A stretch of DNA of 37,700 nt from Clostridia bacterium (GTDB taxonomy: Bacteria; Bacillota; Clostridia; Oscillospirales; RGIG577), in assembly GCA_017513095.1 (NCBI GenBank), contig JAFWDJ010000006.1, forward strand, positions 1 through 37,700. The letters run 5' to 3'. Position 1 is the first letter of the stretch, and every line of letters begins with the position of its first letter. A model generated the notes under the pieces. The model saw only the letters and a list, made by a program, of their open reading frames with translations. It was not told the DNA's origin and did no database searches. The position numbers and the translations under genes are program-made. Shown here one piece after another: positions 1-6,719 of the stretch.

Positions 1-127
1 AGCCTTCCCCTCGGGGGGAAGGTGTCTGCGGGCAGACGGATGAGGGGTAGCGCCAACGGCGCGTGCGTCCCCCGTCTTAGCTCCCTTGTGCAAAGGGAGC
101 TGTCTGCGAAGCAGACTGAGGGATTGT
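1..127. repeat. Short palindromic intergenic repeat block
   Basis: This noncoding block holds several short hairpins: a CCTTCCCC/GGGGAAGG stem, GTCTGC/GCAGAC stems, a GGCGC-type stem and a GGGAGCT/AGCTCCC stem. Bases 1-54 are an exact reverse complement of 2513-2566, and related blocks recur near 27708, 31437, 32425 and 37421. It starts at the window edge, so its true outer end is not visible. I see no coding signal; the open frame at 22-258 is only repeat sequence. Confidence 0.8.
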
Positions 128-515
128 CACAGCATTGCTCTAATTATACTTTAAGCTCACAAAGATGCTTTCCCGCTAAGTATTTAACCTATCTTCCCCC
201 CTACTTTCGCCTTCCTGTTCTGCTTAAACATCTTTTCTTTTTCAGAACTCCGTTCTAAAGACTCTTGTCGCCTCCCGCGGGGGTACTTTTGGAAACAAAA
301 GTACCAAAATTTCCGGGGGAAATCGGCTGAGGCTCGCGGGGCTTCTTCTAAATGCAAGCTCACATCAGCGCTTAGCGCCGATTTCCCCCCGTCCCCCTTG
401 TTTTTGGCGGCCTCGATATCATTCATTCTCATAAGATGACACAATCAAAATCAGACGGGCGCACGGTGCGCCCGACACGGCTTGACCCATAGAGTTGCTT
501 TCAGCGCACATAAAG
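128..515 (+). repeat. Half-length copy of dispersed repeat (copy C1)
   Basis: Noncoding repeat. From about 205 it carries the landmarks shared with copies at 1966-2335 (inverted), 26945-27575 and 31728-32385: a small AGAAC/GTTCT palindrome, a GGTACTTTTG/CAAAAGTACC-type hairpin, a long stem GGGGGAAATCGGC/GCCGATTTCCCCC around 325-385, and a GGGCGCAC/GTGCGCCC hairpin near 458-475. Similarity stops near 510, just before the hydrolase gene. Bases 128-200 are a linker that also matches, inverted, the stretch after the copy ending near 32385. The 86-residue minus-strand frame here is repeat sequence, not a gene. Confidence 0.75.
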
Positions 516-539
516 CCTTAATTCCGCGCGGTGCGCGGA

Positions 540-1298
540 TTATACGATAATTCGCGCACCTACTTTCAGCGCCGCTATGCGGCCCGCGTATTTTTCCAGC
601 ACGGGCGAAATGTCGAACGGACGCGTGAGCGGCGGGAACGTGTCGTCGTAGTGGTCGAGATATATCATTTTAGGCCGAAGGCGCTCCACTGCCTTCACGG
701 CGGGCGGCAGATTGTCCTGCCAGCCGTTGTACGGAAGCACTATGGCGTCACAATCCGTCGGATAATCGACGTCTTCACGTATATTCAGGCTGCCCATAAG
801 CGAAATTCGCTTTCCGCCCTGTTCCGCGAGATAAAACACCGTTTCGTCGTTTTCGGGGCAGACCGCGTTCTCGCGCAGTATGAACGGAAGGTTCCCCTTG
901 TGCGGCGAATCCTTGATATACAAGAGCCTGTCGAAGGCCGCCTTCGGCAGCACGGCGTGCCGTCCGTGGAACGTACGCACCGTAAATCCCTCGGCCTCGA
1001 CGGTCTGCCCGAATCCGATAAGCCGCAAAGCGTCTTTCGGCACGCCCTTCTTTGCAAGCGTATGATACGGCGTTTTCGTACAGTATATGCGCGCGCCGGG
1101 ATTGCGCTTTTGTATCTCCGGTATATTTACGATATGGTCAAAATGGCCGTGCGTTACGAAGATCGCCGTACATCCGTCGAAGTCCTCAAGCTTTACGTTT
1201 ACGTCAGAGCCCGCAAGAGGCACGAACGGGTCGAAAAGAATATGCCCCGATTCGCTTCTTATCTCGACAGACGCCGTCCCAAACCATCTTATCTCCAC
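540..1298 (-). CDS. UlaG-like MBL-fold metal-dependent hydrolase
   Basis: A 252-residue cytoplasmic protein with the metallo-beta-lactamase fold. The metal-binding signature THGHFDH places His50, His52, Asp54 and His55 in the usual dinuclear site; the opening strand (IRWFGTASVEI) and a late YLDH motif fit the UlaG-like/COG2220 branch. Family members hydrolyse lactones, phosphodiesters or other esters; the substrate here cannot be read. The start is a GTG preceded by AGGTGAGG at short spacing. It is divergently arranged with the DNA glycosylase gene at 1408 and sits between two inverted repeat copies. Length is typical for the family. Confidence 0.85.
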   Translation of the reverse strand: MEIRWFGTASVEIRSESGHILFDPFVPLAGSDVNVKLEDFDGCTAIFVTHGHFDHIVNIPEIQKRNPGARIYCTKTPYHTLAKKGVPKDALRLIGFGQTVEAEGFTVRTFHGRHAVLPKAAFDRLLYIKDSPHKGNLPFILRENAVCPENDETVFYLAEQGGKRISLMGSLNIREDVDYPTDCDAIVLPYNGWQDNLPPAVKAVERLRPKMIYLDHYDDTFPPLTRPFDISPVLEKYAGRIAALKVGARIIV

Positions 1299-1407
1299 AA
1301 CGCCTCACCTCGCATTTTTCTTTTATAATATCACACCTTCGGCAAAGGCTGTAGGCGTTTTTTCGTATTTGTGGTACAATATAATAAAACGAAAGGAGGC
1401 CGCGCCC

Positions 1408-1902
1408 GTGAAATCCCCCGCCCGCGAAACGCACAACATACCGCCCGTTTTCGACAGCGAGAGCCGCATACTTATTTTGGGCTCGTTCCCCTCGGTAAAG
1501 TCGCGCGAGGAGGGCTTCTTCTACGGCCACAGGCAGAACCGCTTCTGGGCCGTCGTATCGCGCATTTTGGGCGTTCCCAAGCCCGAAACCATAGAGGAAA
1601 AGCGCGATATGCTGATTTCGCATCACATCGCACTGTGGGACGTCATTGAAAGCTGCGATATCGCGGGCTCCGCCGACTCGAAAATACGAAACGCCGTGCC
1701 GAACGACATCTCGCGTATAACGCGCGCGGCCGATATCAGGCACATTTACCTAAACGGCGGCGAGGCGTTTAAAATGTTTGAAAGGTATAACGGCGATATA
1801 GGCCTCCCCTATTCCCGCCTGCCCTCCACCAGCCCCGCGAACGCGGCGTATTCCGTGGAACGCCTCGCCCGCGAGTGGGAGGTTATACGGGAGTTTTTGT
1901 AG
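1408..1902 (+). CDS. DNA-deoxyinosine (hypoxanthine-DNA) glycosylase, UDG superfamily
   Basis: A 164-residue DNA repair enzyme of the uracil-DNA glycosylase superfamily, expected to remove deaminated bases such as hypoxanthine from DNA. Visible signatures are ILGSFPS (residues 23-29), YGHRQNRFW, LWDVIESCDIAGSADS and the late LPSTSPANA motif, all matching the family named hypoxanthine-DNA glycosylase. A longer upstream open frame exists, but the GTG at 1408 is preceded by AAAGGAGG at ideal spacing and gives the family length. Its AT-rich upstream region (1330-1390) includes TACAAT and TATAAT motifs likely to be the promoter. It is divergent from the MBL hydrolase and shares the repeat-bounded segment. 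Confidence 0.88.
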   Translation: MKSPARETHNIPPVFDSESRILILGSFPSVKSREEGFFYGHRQNRFWAVVSRILGVPKPETIEEKRDMLISHHIALWDVIESCDIAGSADSKIRNAVPNDISRITRAADIRHIYLNGGEAFKMFERYNGDIGLPYSRLPSTSPANAAYSVERLAREWEVIREFL

Positions 1903-1965
1903 GATACCGCCGTCCGGCGGCGCGCATTCCCCACGGCATGAAAGGTTTTGTCTGCACACAAAAGC

Positions 1966-2335
1966 GCCCCCATCGGCCAAGCCGTGTCGGGCGCATCGTG
2001 CGCCCGTCTGATTTTGAAGGCGTCATCTTCCGATGATGAATGATATCGAGGCCATAAAATCAAAGGAGACGGGGGGAAGGCGGCCTAAGCGCTGCAGGAA
2101 GATTACACTTAGAAGAAGCCCCGCGAGCCTGTGCCGCGGTCCCCCTCAATACCACCCCGAAAAATCCGCGGGCGTATTTTTCGGGGGCCCCGGATTTTGC
2201 TGCTTTTGTTTCCAAAAGTAGGCCCCTCCGGCAGGAGACAAAAGTCTTTAGAACGGAGTTCTGAAAAAGAATATATGTTGAATCAGGATGTGAGGCTTAA
2301 AATAAGGGGAAAGATAGGTTAAATACTTATAAAAA
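1966..2335 (-). repeat. Half-length copy of dispersed repeat, inverted (copy C2)
   Basis: This is the reverse-orientation counterpart of the repeat at 128-515. It has the GGGCGCA/TGCGCCC hairpin at about 1988-2004, a diverged version of the long GGGGG-rich stem, the CTTTTGTTTCCAAAAG hairpin near 2203-2220, and the TTTAGAACGGAGTTCT palindrome near 2250. The end GATAGGTTAAATACTT near 2315 matches the inverted sequence near 177-192. The middle is more diverged, with an extra CCCCGAAAAATCCGCGGG-type hairpin. Small open frames here (2033-2322) are repeat-derived. Confidence 0.72.
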
Positions 2336-2386
2336 GGCTTATTGTAAGTTCAAAGTATACAAAAGAACGGTAAGCACTGCAAAGGA

Positions 2387-2428
2387 GAAGCTTTAAGATT
2401 CTTCGGAGCTTTGCTCCTCAGAATGACA
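2387..2428 (+). repeat. Short dispersed motif (AAGATTCTTCG...CAGAATGACA)
   Basis: A 42-bp sequence that begins GAAGCTTTAAGATTCTTCG and ends CTCCTCAGAATGACA. It recurs inverted at 31583-31625 in the same relative place, between a long repeat end and a short palindromic block. It has a small GGAGC/GCTCC hairpin. No function is visible. Confidence 0.6.
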
Positions 2429-2442
2429 CGGGGGACGGAGGA

Positions 2443-2566
2443 CGACTCCCTCAGTCTGCTTCGCAGACAGCTCCCTCGGAGAGGGAGCCAATAGGGACGC
2501 ACGCGCCGTGGCGGCGCTACCCCTCATCCGTCTGCCCGCAGACACCTTCCCCCCGAGGGGAAGGCT
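2443..2566. repeat. Short palindromic repeat block (inverted partner of 1-127)
   Basis: The block begins with CTCCCTCAGTCTGC and ends with CCCCGAGGGGAAGGCT. Its last 54 bases (2513-2566) are the exact reverse complement of bases 1-54. It contains GTCTGC/GCAGAC and GCTCCCTC/GAGGGAGC stems. The following stretch to 2640 holds only a degraded fragment of the same type (a CCCCCGTTGGGG hairpin) and no gene. Confidence 0.8.
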
Positions 2567-2669
2567 TTATGTAAACCGCTGCGCCTCAGCCTGACATACG
2601 GGGACGACGGACGGCAATCCCCCGTTGGGGAAGGCTTTTACGGACTGCAATTCTTTTTTATAAAAGCTC

Positions 2670-2698
2670 TTTACATTTTCACATGCGTTTGTTATAAT
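2670..2698 (+). promoter_or_regulatory. Sigma-A-type promoter for the APH-fold kinase gene
   Basis: TTTACA at 2670-2675 and TATAAT at 2693-2698 are separated by 17 bases, upstream of the kinase gene. It may also serve the hydrogenase cluster downstream, since no clear terminator or second promoter is seen between 3520 and 3580. Confidence 0.75.
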
Positions 2699-2760
2699 AT
2701 TAACGAGCAAAACGGCGCGGGGCGCCGATAAATAAAAATAATCATAAGGGGGTGCGTTTC

Positions 2761-3519
2761 GTGGGCGATATGCGCGTTATCGCAGTACGCAACACAAAAA
2801 CGTTATATCGTGACGGAGATAAATGCATCAAGGTATTCGTGGACGATTTCAAAAAATCGGAGGTGCTGTCCGAGGCGTTCCACTACTCCGTCGTGGAGGA
2901 CGCAGGACTTCACGTGCCGAAGGTGCTTGCTGTAGGTACAGTCGACGGATATCCCGCCATCACGTACGAATACATAAAGGGGCCTACTCTCGCCCAGCTT
3001 ATGGCGGAGCACCCCGAGAAAAAGAGCGAATATCTCGATTTACTCATCGACCTGCAGCTTGAGGTGCATAAAAAGAGCGCGAAGTCGCTCATAAGCCTGA
3101 AGGACTACCTGAGCCTTCGCATACAGATGAGCAGTATAGAGGCCACGGCGCGCTATTATCTGCTTTCAATGCTTCAGGATATGCCGATAAATCACAACAT
3201 CTGCCACGGCGACTTCAATCCGTCCAATATAATAATATCGCAGGACGGCACGCCCTATATCGTCGATTGGACGGGCGTGACCCAGGGCTACCCCGCGCTG
3301 GACGCCGCCGAAACGTATCTTCTCTTCTGGCTCGACGGCGACATCGACGGCGCGAAGTATTATCTTGACAACTTTCAGAAAAAGGCCGGCGTGGATAAGG
3401 ACTATATCCAGAAATGGATGCCCGTCGTCGCGGCCTCTCACTCGGTAGGCTGCCGGGCGGATCAGCGCGAATTTCTCATCGGCTGGATAGAGCAGAACGA
3501 ATATAATAAGGAATTTTAG
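2761..3519 (+). CDS. Aminoglycoside-phosphotransferase-fold small-molecule kinase
   Basis: A 252-residue protein of the APH/choline kinase superfamily, which transfers ATP phosphate to a small molecule. The catalytic loop CHGDFNPSNII (near residue 150) and the metal-binding DWTG (about 20 residues later) are intact, and the N-terminal lobe contains the expected KVF strand and EYIKGPTL hinge. The substrate cannot be read; the family includes homoserine, choline, fructosamine and antibiotic kinases. The GTG at 2761 is preferred because AAGGGGG lies eight bases before it; GTG 2752 and ATG 2770 are alternatives. It is followed after 61 bases by the hydrogenase cluster in the same direction. Confidence 0.8.
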   Translation: MGDMRVIAVRNTKTLYRDGDKCIKVFVDDFKKSEVLSEAFHYSVVEDAGLHVPKVLAVGTVDGYPAITYEYIKGPTLAQLMAEHPEKKSEYLDLLIDLQLEVHKKSAKSLISLKDYLSLRIQMSSIEATARYYLLSMLQDMPINHNICHGDFNPSNIIISQDGTPYIVDWTGVTQGYPALDAAETYLLFWLDGDIDGAKYYLDNFQKKAGVDKDYIQKWMPVVAASHSVGCRADQREFLIGWIEQNEYNKEF

Positions 3520-3580
3520 CAAAGAAACGGCGCGACGCGCGTATTTTTGGTAACGGATAAAAATTACGAGGAGGATCATT

Positions 3581-3823
3581 ATGAAGGTAACAGTGTGCAT
3601 AGGGTCGTCATGTCACATAAAGGGCTCGCGGCCGATAGTGGAGACGCTGCAGAAGCTCATCGCCGAAAACAAGCTCGGCGACAGACTCGAGCTTGCGGGC
3701 ACGTTCTGCATGAACAAGTGCCGGGAGGGCGTATGCGTAAGCATCGACGACAAGGTCTATTCCGTATCTCCGCAGACCGCCGAGGCCTTTTTCAACGAAA
3801 ATATTAAGGCCAAACTTATGTAA
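3581..3823 (+). CDS. Thioredoxin-like [2Fe-2S] ferredoxin (NuoE-like)
   Basis: An 80-residue electron carrier with the thioredoxin-like 2Fe-2S fold found in NuoE and HydC/HndA subunits. Cys6, Cys11, Cys43 and Cys47 give the Cx4C...Cx3C ligand set. A further Cys52 follows. It lacks the N-terminal helical domain of full NuoE, so it is a ferredoxin-domain-only version. ACGAGGAGG precedes the ATG. It is 33 bases upstream of the PAS-bearing hydrogenase and probably co-transcribed, which suggests it passes electrons to or from that sensor or to the catalytic hydrogenase. Small NuoE-like proteins often accompany [FeFe] hydrogenase genes. Confidence 0.85.
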   Translation: MKVTVCIGSSCHIKGSRPIVETLQKLIAENKLGDRLELAGTFCMNKCREGVCVSIDDKVYSVSPQTAEAFFNENIKAKLM

Positions 3824-3856
3824 ACCCCACGACGTTTGTAAAGGAGTTTGATCCAA

Positions 3857-5533
3857 ATGGCGGATTGTCTCAGGCTTAAAAAATCCAACTGCAGGAACTG
3901 CTATAAGTGCATAAGGCACTGTCCCGTAAAATCCATCCGCTTCTCCGCGGGACAGGCCAACATAATAGGCGACGAATGCATACTCTGCGGCCACTGCTTC
4001 GTAGTATGCCCGCAGGAGGCAAAGGAAATTGTCGACGAGACCGAGAAGGTGCGCGTTCTCTTGAAAAGCGGCGATCCCGTCGTTGTGAGCCTCGCTCCGT
4101 CGTTCGCGGCGAATTACGACGGCGTGGGCATCGAGGCCATGCGCGAGGCGTTAAAATCGCTCGGCTTTTACGACGCCGAGGAGACGGCGCTCGGCGCAAC
4201 GATAGTAAAGCGGGAATACGACAGGCTGCTTTCGGAGGATAAGCGCGATATACTCATCTCGTCGTGCTGCCACAGCGTTAATCTGCTGATACAGAAGTAT
4301 TTCCCCTCATGCCTTCCCTATCTTGCCGACGTGCTCTCGCCCATGCAGGCGCACTGCGTCGATATAAAGCGGCGCATACCTGGCGCGAAAACGGTATTCA
4401 TAGGCCCGTGCGTCGCGAAAAAGGACGAGGCGCAGATCTATCCCGATATGGTGGACGCCGTGCTCACCTTCGAGGAGCTTACAAATATGATGAAGGACGA
4501 AGGGATAGAGCCGCGGCGCGAGATTATACCGAACGACGAAAGCCGCGCACGATTCTTCCCCACTACCGGCGGCATTTTAAAGACGATGAAAAAGGACGCG
4601 CCGGGCTATTCGTACATGGCGCTCGACGGCGTTGAGAACTGCATATCCGCGCTTCGCGATATAGAACGCGGACTTATACACAACTGCTTTATTGAGATGT
4701 CGGCCTGCGCGGGAAGCTGCGTCGGAGGCCCCGTTATGGAGAAGTACCACAAGAGCCCCGTGCGCGACTATATGTCGGTCGCGCGCTTCGCGGGAAAGCG
4801 CGACTTCGATATACCGCAGCCCGCCGAGTCAAGCATACGAAAGCTATTTGACCCGATACAACATAACGCCGCGATGCCCTCTGAGGAGAAGATAAAGGAA
4901 ATCTTAACGGAGATGGGCAAGACCGACCCCTCGCTTGAGCTTAACTGCGGCTCGTGCGGATATAACAGCTGCCGCGAAAAGGCCATAGCGATATATCAGG
5001 GCAAGGCCGAGATGTCAATGTGCCTGCCGTTCCTTATGGCGAAGGCGGAGACACTTTCGGACACCATCGTAAACAATACGCCGAACGGGCTTATCGTTTT
5101 AAACGACCGTCTCGAGGTGCAGCAGATAAACTCCGCGGCGATGAAGATAATGAACTTAAATTCCGCGACGGCCATTTTGGGCGACAACGTCGTGAGGATA
5201 CTTGACCCGATAGTATTCCTTGACGTCCTGGAAAGCGGCAAGGGCGTATATAACGACCGCGTATATCTCACCGAATACAACCGCTACGTCGAGCAGACCG
5301 TTGTTCCCGCCGAGGACGGGCGTATGCTCATCTACATAATGCGCGACGTCACCGACGAGGAGCACGAAAGGAAGAAGAAGGAGGAAATAAGCCGCCAGAC
5401 GGTAGAGGTGGCCGACCGCGTCGTTGACAAGCAGATGCGAATCGTTCAGGAGATAGCCTCGCTGCTCGGAGAAACGGCCGCCGAAACGAAAATTGCTCTT
5501 TCGAAGCTTAAGGAGTCGATAAACGATGAATGA
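3857..5533 (+). CDS. hydS: Sensory (group C-like) [FeFe] hydrogenase with PAS domain
   Basis: A 558-residue soluble iron-sulfur protein. Two CxxCxxCxxxC clusters lie at residues 12-22 and 41-51. The H-cluster domain follows, with the three cysteine motifs SSCCHS (Cys137-138), GPCVAKKDE and MSACAGSCVGGP. A further CGSCGYNSC...C four-cysteine FeS domain comes next, then a PAS domain starting near LSDTIVNNTPNGLIVL, and a C-terminal helix ending in the stop. No histidine kinase or output domain is present. This architecture matches HydS, the putative H2-sensing hydrogenase of Ruminococcus albus and Thermotoga. ATG 3857 with AAGGAG ten bases upstream is chosen over the TTG at 3848. The stop overlaps the phosphatase start by eight bases, implying translational coupling and joint signalling. 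Confidence 0.88.
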   Translation: MADCLRLKKSNCRNCYKCIRHCPVKSIRFSAGQANIIGDECILCGHCFVVCPQEAKEIVDETEKVRVLLKSGDPVVVSLAPSFAANYDGVGIEAMREALKSLGFYDAEETALGATIVKREYDRLLSEDKRDILISSCCHSVNLLIQKYFPSCLPYLADVLSPMQAHCVDIKRRIPGAKTVFIGPCVAKKDEAQIYPDMVDAVLTFEELTNMMKDEGIEPRREIIPNDESRARFFPTTGGILKTMKKDAPGYSYMALDGVENCISALRDIERGLIHNCFIEMSACAGSCVGGPVMEKYHKSPVRDYMSVARFAGKRDFDIPQPAESSIRKLFDPIQHNAAMPSEEKIKEILTEMGKTDPSLELNCGSCGYNSCREKAIAIYQGKAEMSMCLPFLMAKAETLSDTIVNNTPNGLIVLNDRLEVQQINSAAMKIMNLNSATAILGDNVVRILDPIVFLDVLESGKGVYNDRVYLTEYNRYVEQTVVPAEDGRMLIYIMRDVTDEEHERKKKEEISRQTVEVADRVVDKQMRIVQEIASLLGETAAETKIALSKLKESINDE

Positions 5534-6701
5534 TCTGTGCGCCGACATAGGATACAGCAGCATAAACCACATAGGCGAGCAGCTCTGCGGCGACCACGTC
5601 GACGTGGTGGAGAACGGCGATGATTCCTCCGTCGCAGTCCTTGCCGACGGGCTCGGAAGCGGTGTAAAGGCAAGCATTCTCTCAACGCTCACCTCAAAGA
5701 TAATCTCCACGATGATGGCGGCGGGGCTTTCCGTGGAGGAATGCGTCGAAACGATAGCCGCTACTCTCCCCGTCTGCTCCGTGCGCGGGGTGGCCTATTC
5801 CACATTCACGATAATACATCTGAGGAACAACGAATACGCCGACCTCATCCAGTACGATAATCCGCAGATAATAATGATACGCGACAACGCGTCGTACGAT
5901 TATCCGAAAAAAGAGATGAATATAGGCGGCAAGACCATCTACAAGTCAACGATAAGGCTTCGCGAGAACGACGTTTTCATCGCGATGAGCGACGGATGCC
6001 CCCACGCGGGCATAGGAAAGGCGTATAATTTCGGCTGGAAGCTCGAGGACATCGCAGACTTCATGGAGGTCATGGTAATGTCGAATTATACGGCGAAAAC
6101 GCTCTCCACGATACTCATCGAGGAGTGCAGCAGGCTCTACGGAGGCGAGCCGGGCGACGACGCCACCGCCTGCGTGGTGCGTGTGCGAAAGCGCGTGCCG
6201 ATGAACATACTTTTCGGCCCGCCGCGAAATCCCGACGACGCGGGGCGCATGATGAGCCTTTTCTTCTCAAAGCGCGGCAAGCACATAATCTGCGGAGGCA
6301 CGACCGCCTCGATCGCCGCGAAGTGGCTAAGACGGCCGCTCGTCGCAAGCCTTGACTACAACTCGGGCTCCGACGTGCCGCCCACGGCGTCGATAGAGGG
6401 CGTCGATCTCGTCACGGAGGGCGTCATCACCGTAAACAAGGTCGTGCAGTACGCGCGCGACTATATAAACGACAACAAGAATTACAGCCAGTGGAACTTC
6501 AAAAACGACGGCGCTTCACAGATATGCCGCCTTCTTTTTGAGGAGGCCACCGATATAAACTTTTACGTCGGCCGCGCTATAAATCCCGCGCACCAGAACC
6601 CCGACCTGCCGATAAACTTCAATATAAAGATGAATCTGGTCGAGGATCTGTCCGACGCGCTTAAAAAGATGGGCAAGCGTATAAAGGTAAGCTATTTTTA
6701 A
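5526..6701 (+). CDS. SpoIIE-type PP2C serine/threonine phosphatase
   Basis: A 391-residue protein. Residues 1 to about 220 are a PP2C/SpoIIE phosphatase domain: the metal-binding aspartates are seen in GDHVD (Asp23), LADGLGSG (Asp41), MSDG and GDDATACV. The remaining ~170 residues (from NILFGPPRNPDD) form a second domain I do not recognise, with GGTTASIAAKWL and an ending rich in beta-type sequence. It overlaps the sensory hydrogenase gene by eight bases. Group C [FeFe] hydrogenase genes are known to sit next to PP2C-type phosphatase genes, so it is the likely output of the sensor. The phosphoprotein target is unknown. Confidence 0.87.
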   Translation: MNDLCADIGYSSINHIGEQLCGDHVDVVENGDDSSVAVLADGLGSGVKASILSTLTSKIISTMMAAGLSVEECVETIAATLPVCSVRGVAYSTFTIIHLRNNEYADLIQYDNPQIIMIRDNASYDYPKKEMNIGGKTIYKSTIRLRENDVFIAMSDGCPHAGIGKAYNFGWKLEDIADFMEVMVMSNYTAKTLSTILIEECSRLYGGEPGDDATACVVRVRKRVPMNILFGPPRNPDDAGRMMSLFFSKRGKHIICGGTTASIAAKWLRRPLVASLDYNSGSDVPPTASIEGVDLVTEGVITVNKVVQYARDYINDNKNYSQWNFKNDGASQICRLLFEEATDINFYVGRAINPAHQNPDLPINFNIKMNLVEDLSDALKKMGKRIKVSYF

Positions 6702-6719
6702 AGGAGTGTGTAGACCGAG

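Noticed and set aside
531-1328. Long plus-strand frame opposite the UlaG-like hydrolase
   Set aside because: It mirrors a well-supported gene on the other strand, has Arg-rich composition and no domain signatures or ribosome site.
1087-1407. N-terminal extension of the DNA glycosylase
   Set aside because: It overlaps the divergent gene and the shared promoter region; the GTG at 1408 has an ideal ribosome site and gives the family length.
2033-2322. Two short frames in the repeat at 1966-2335
   Set aside because: Their peptides derive from repeat hairpins shared with other noncoding copies; no ribosome site.
3520-3550. Possible terminator (CGCG-A-CGCG then TTTTT) after the APH-fold kinase
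   Set aside because: The stem is only four pairs with a one-base loop, too weak to call a terminator.
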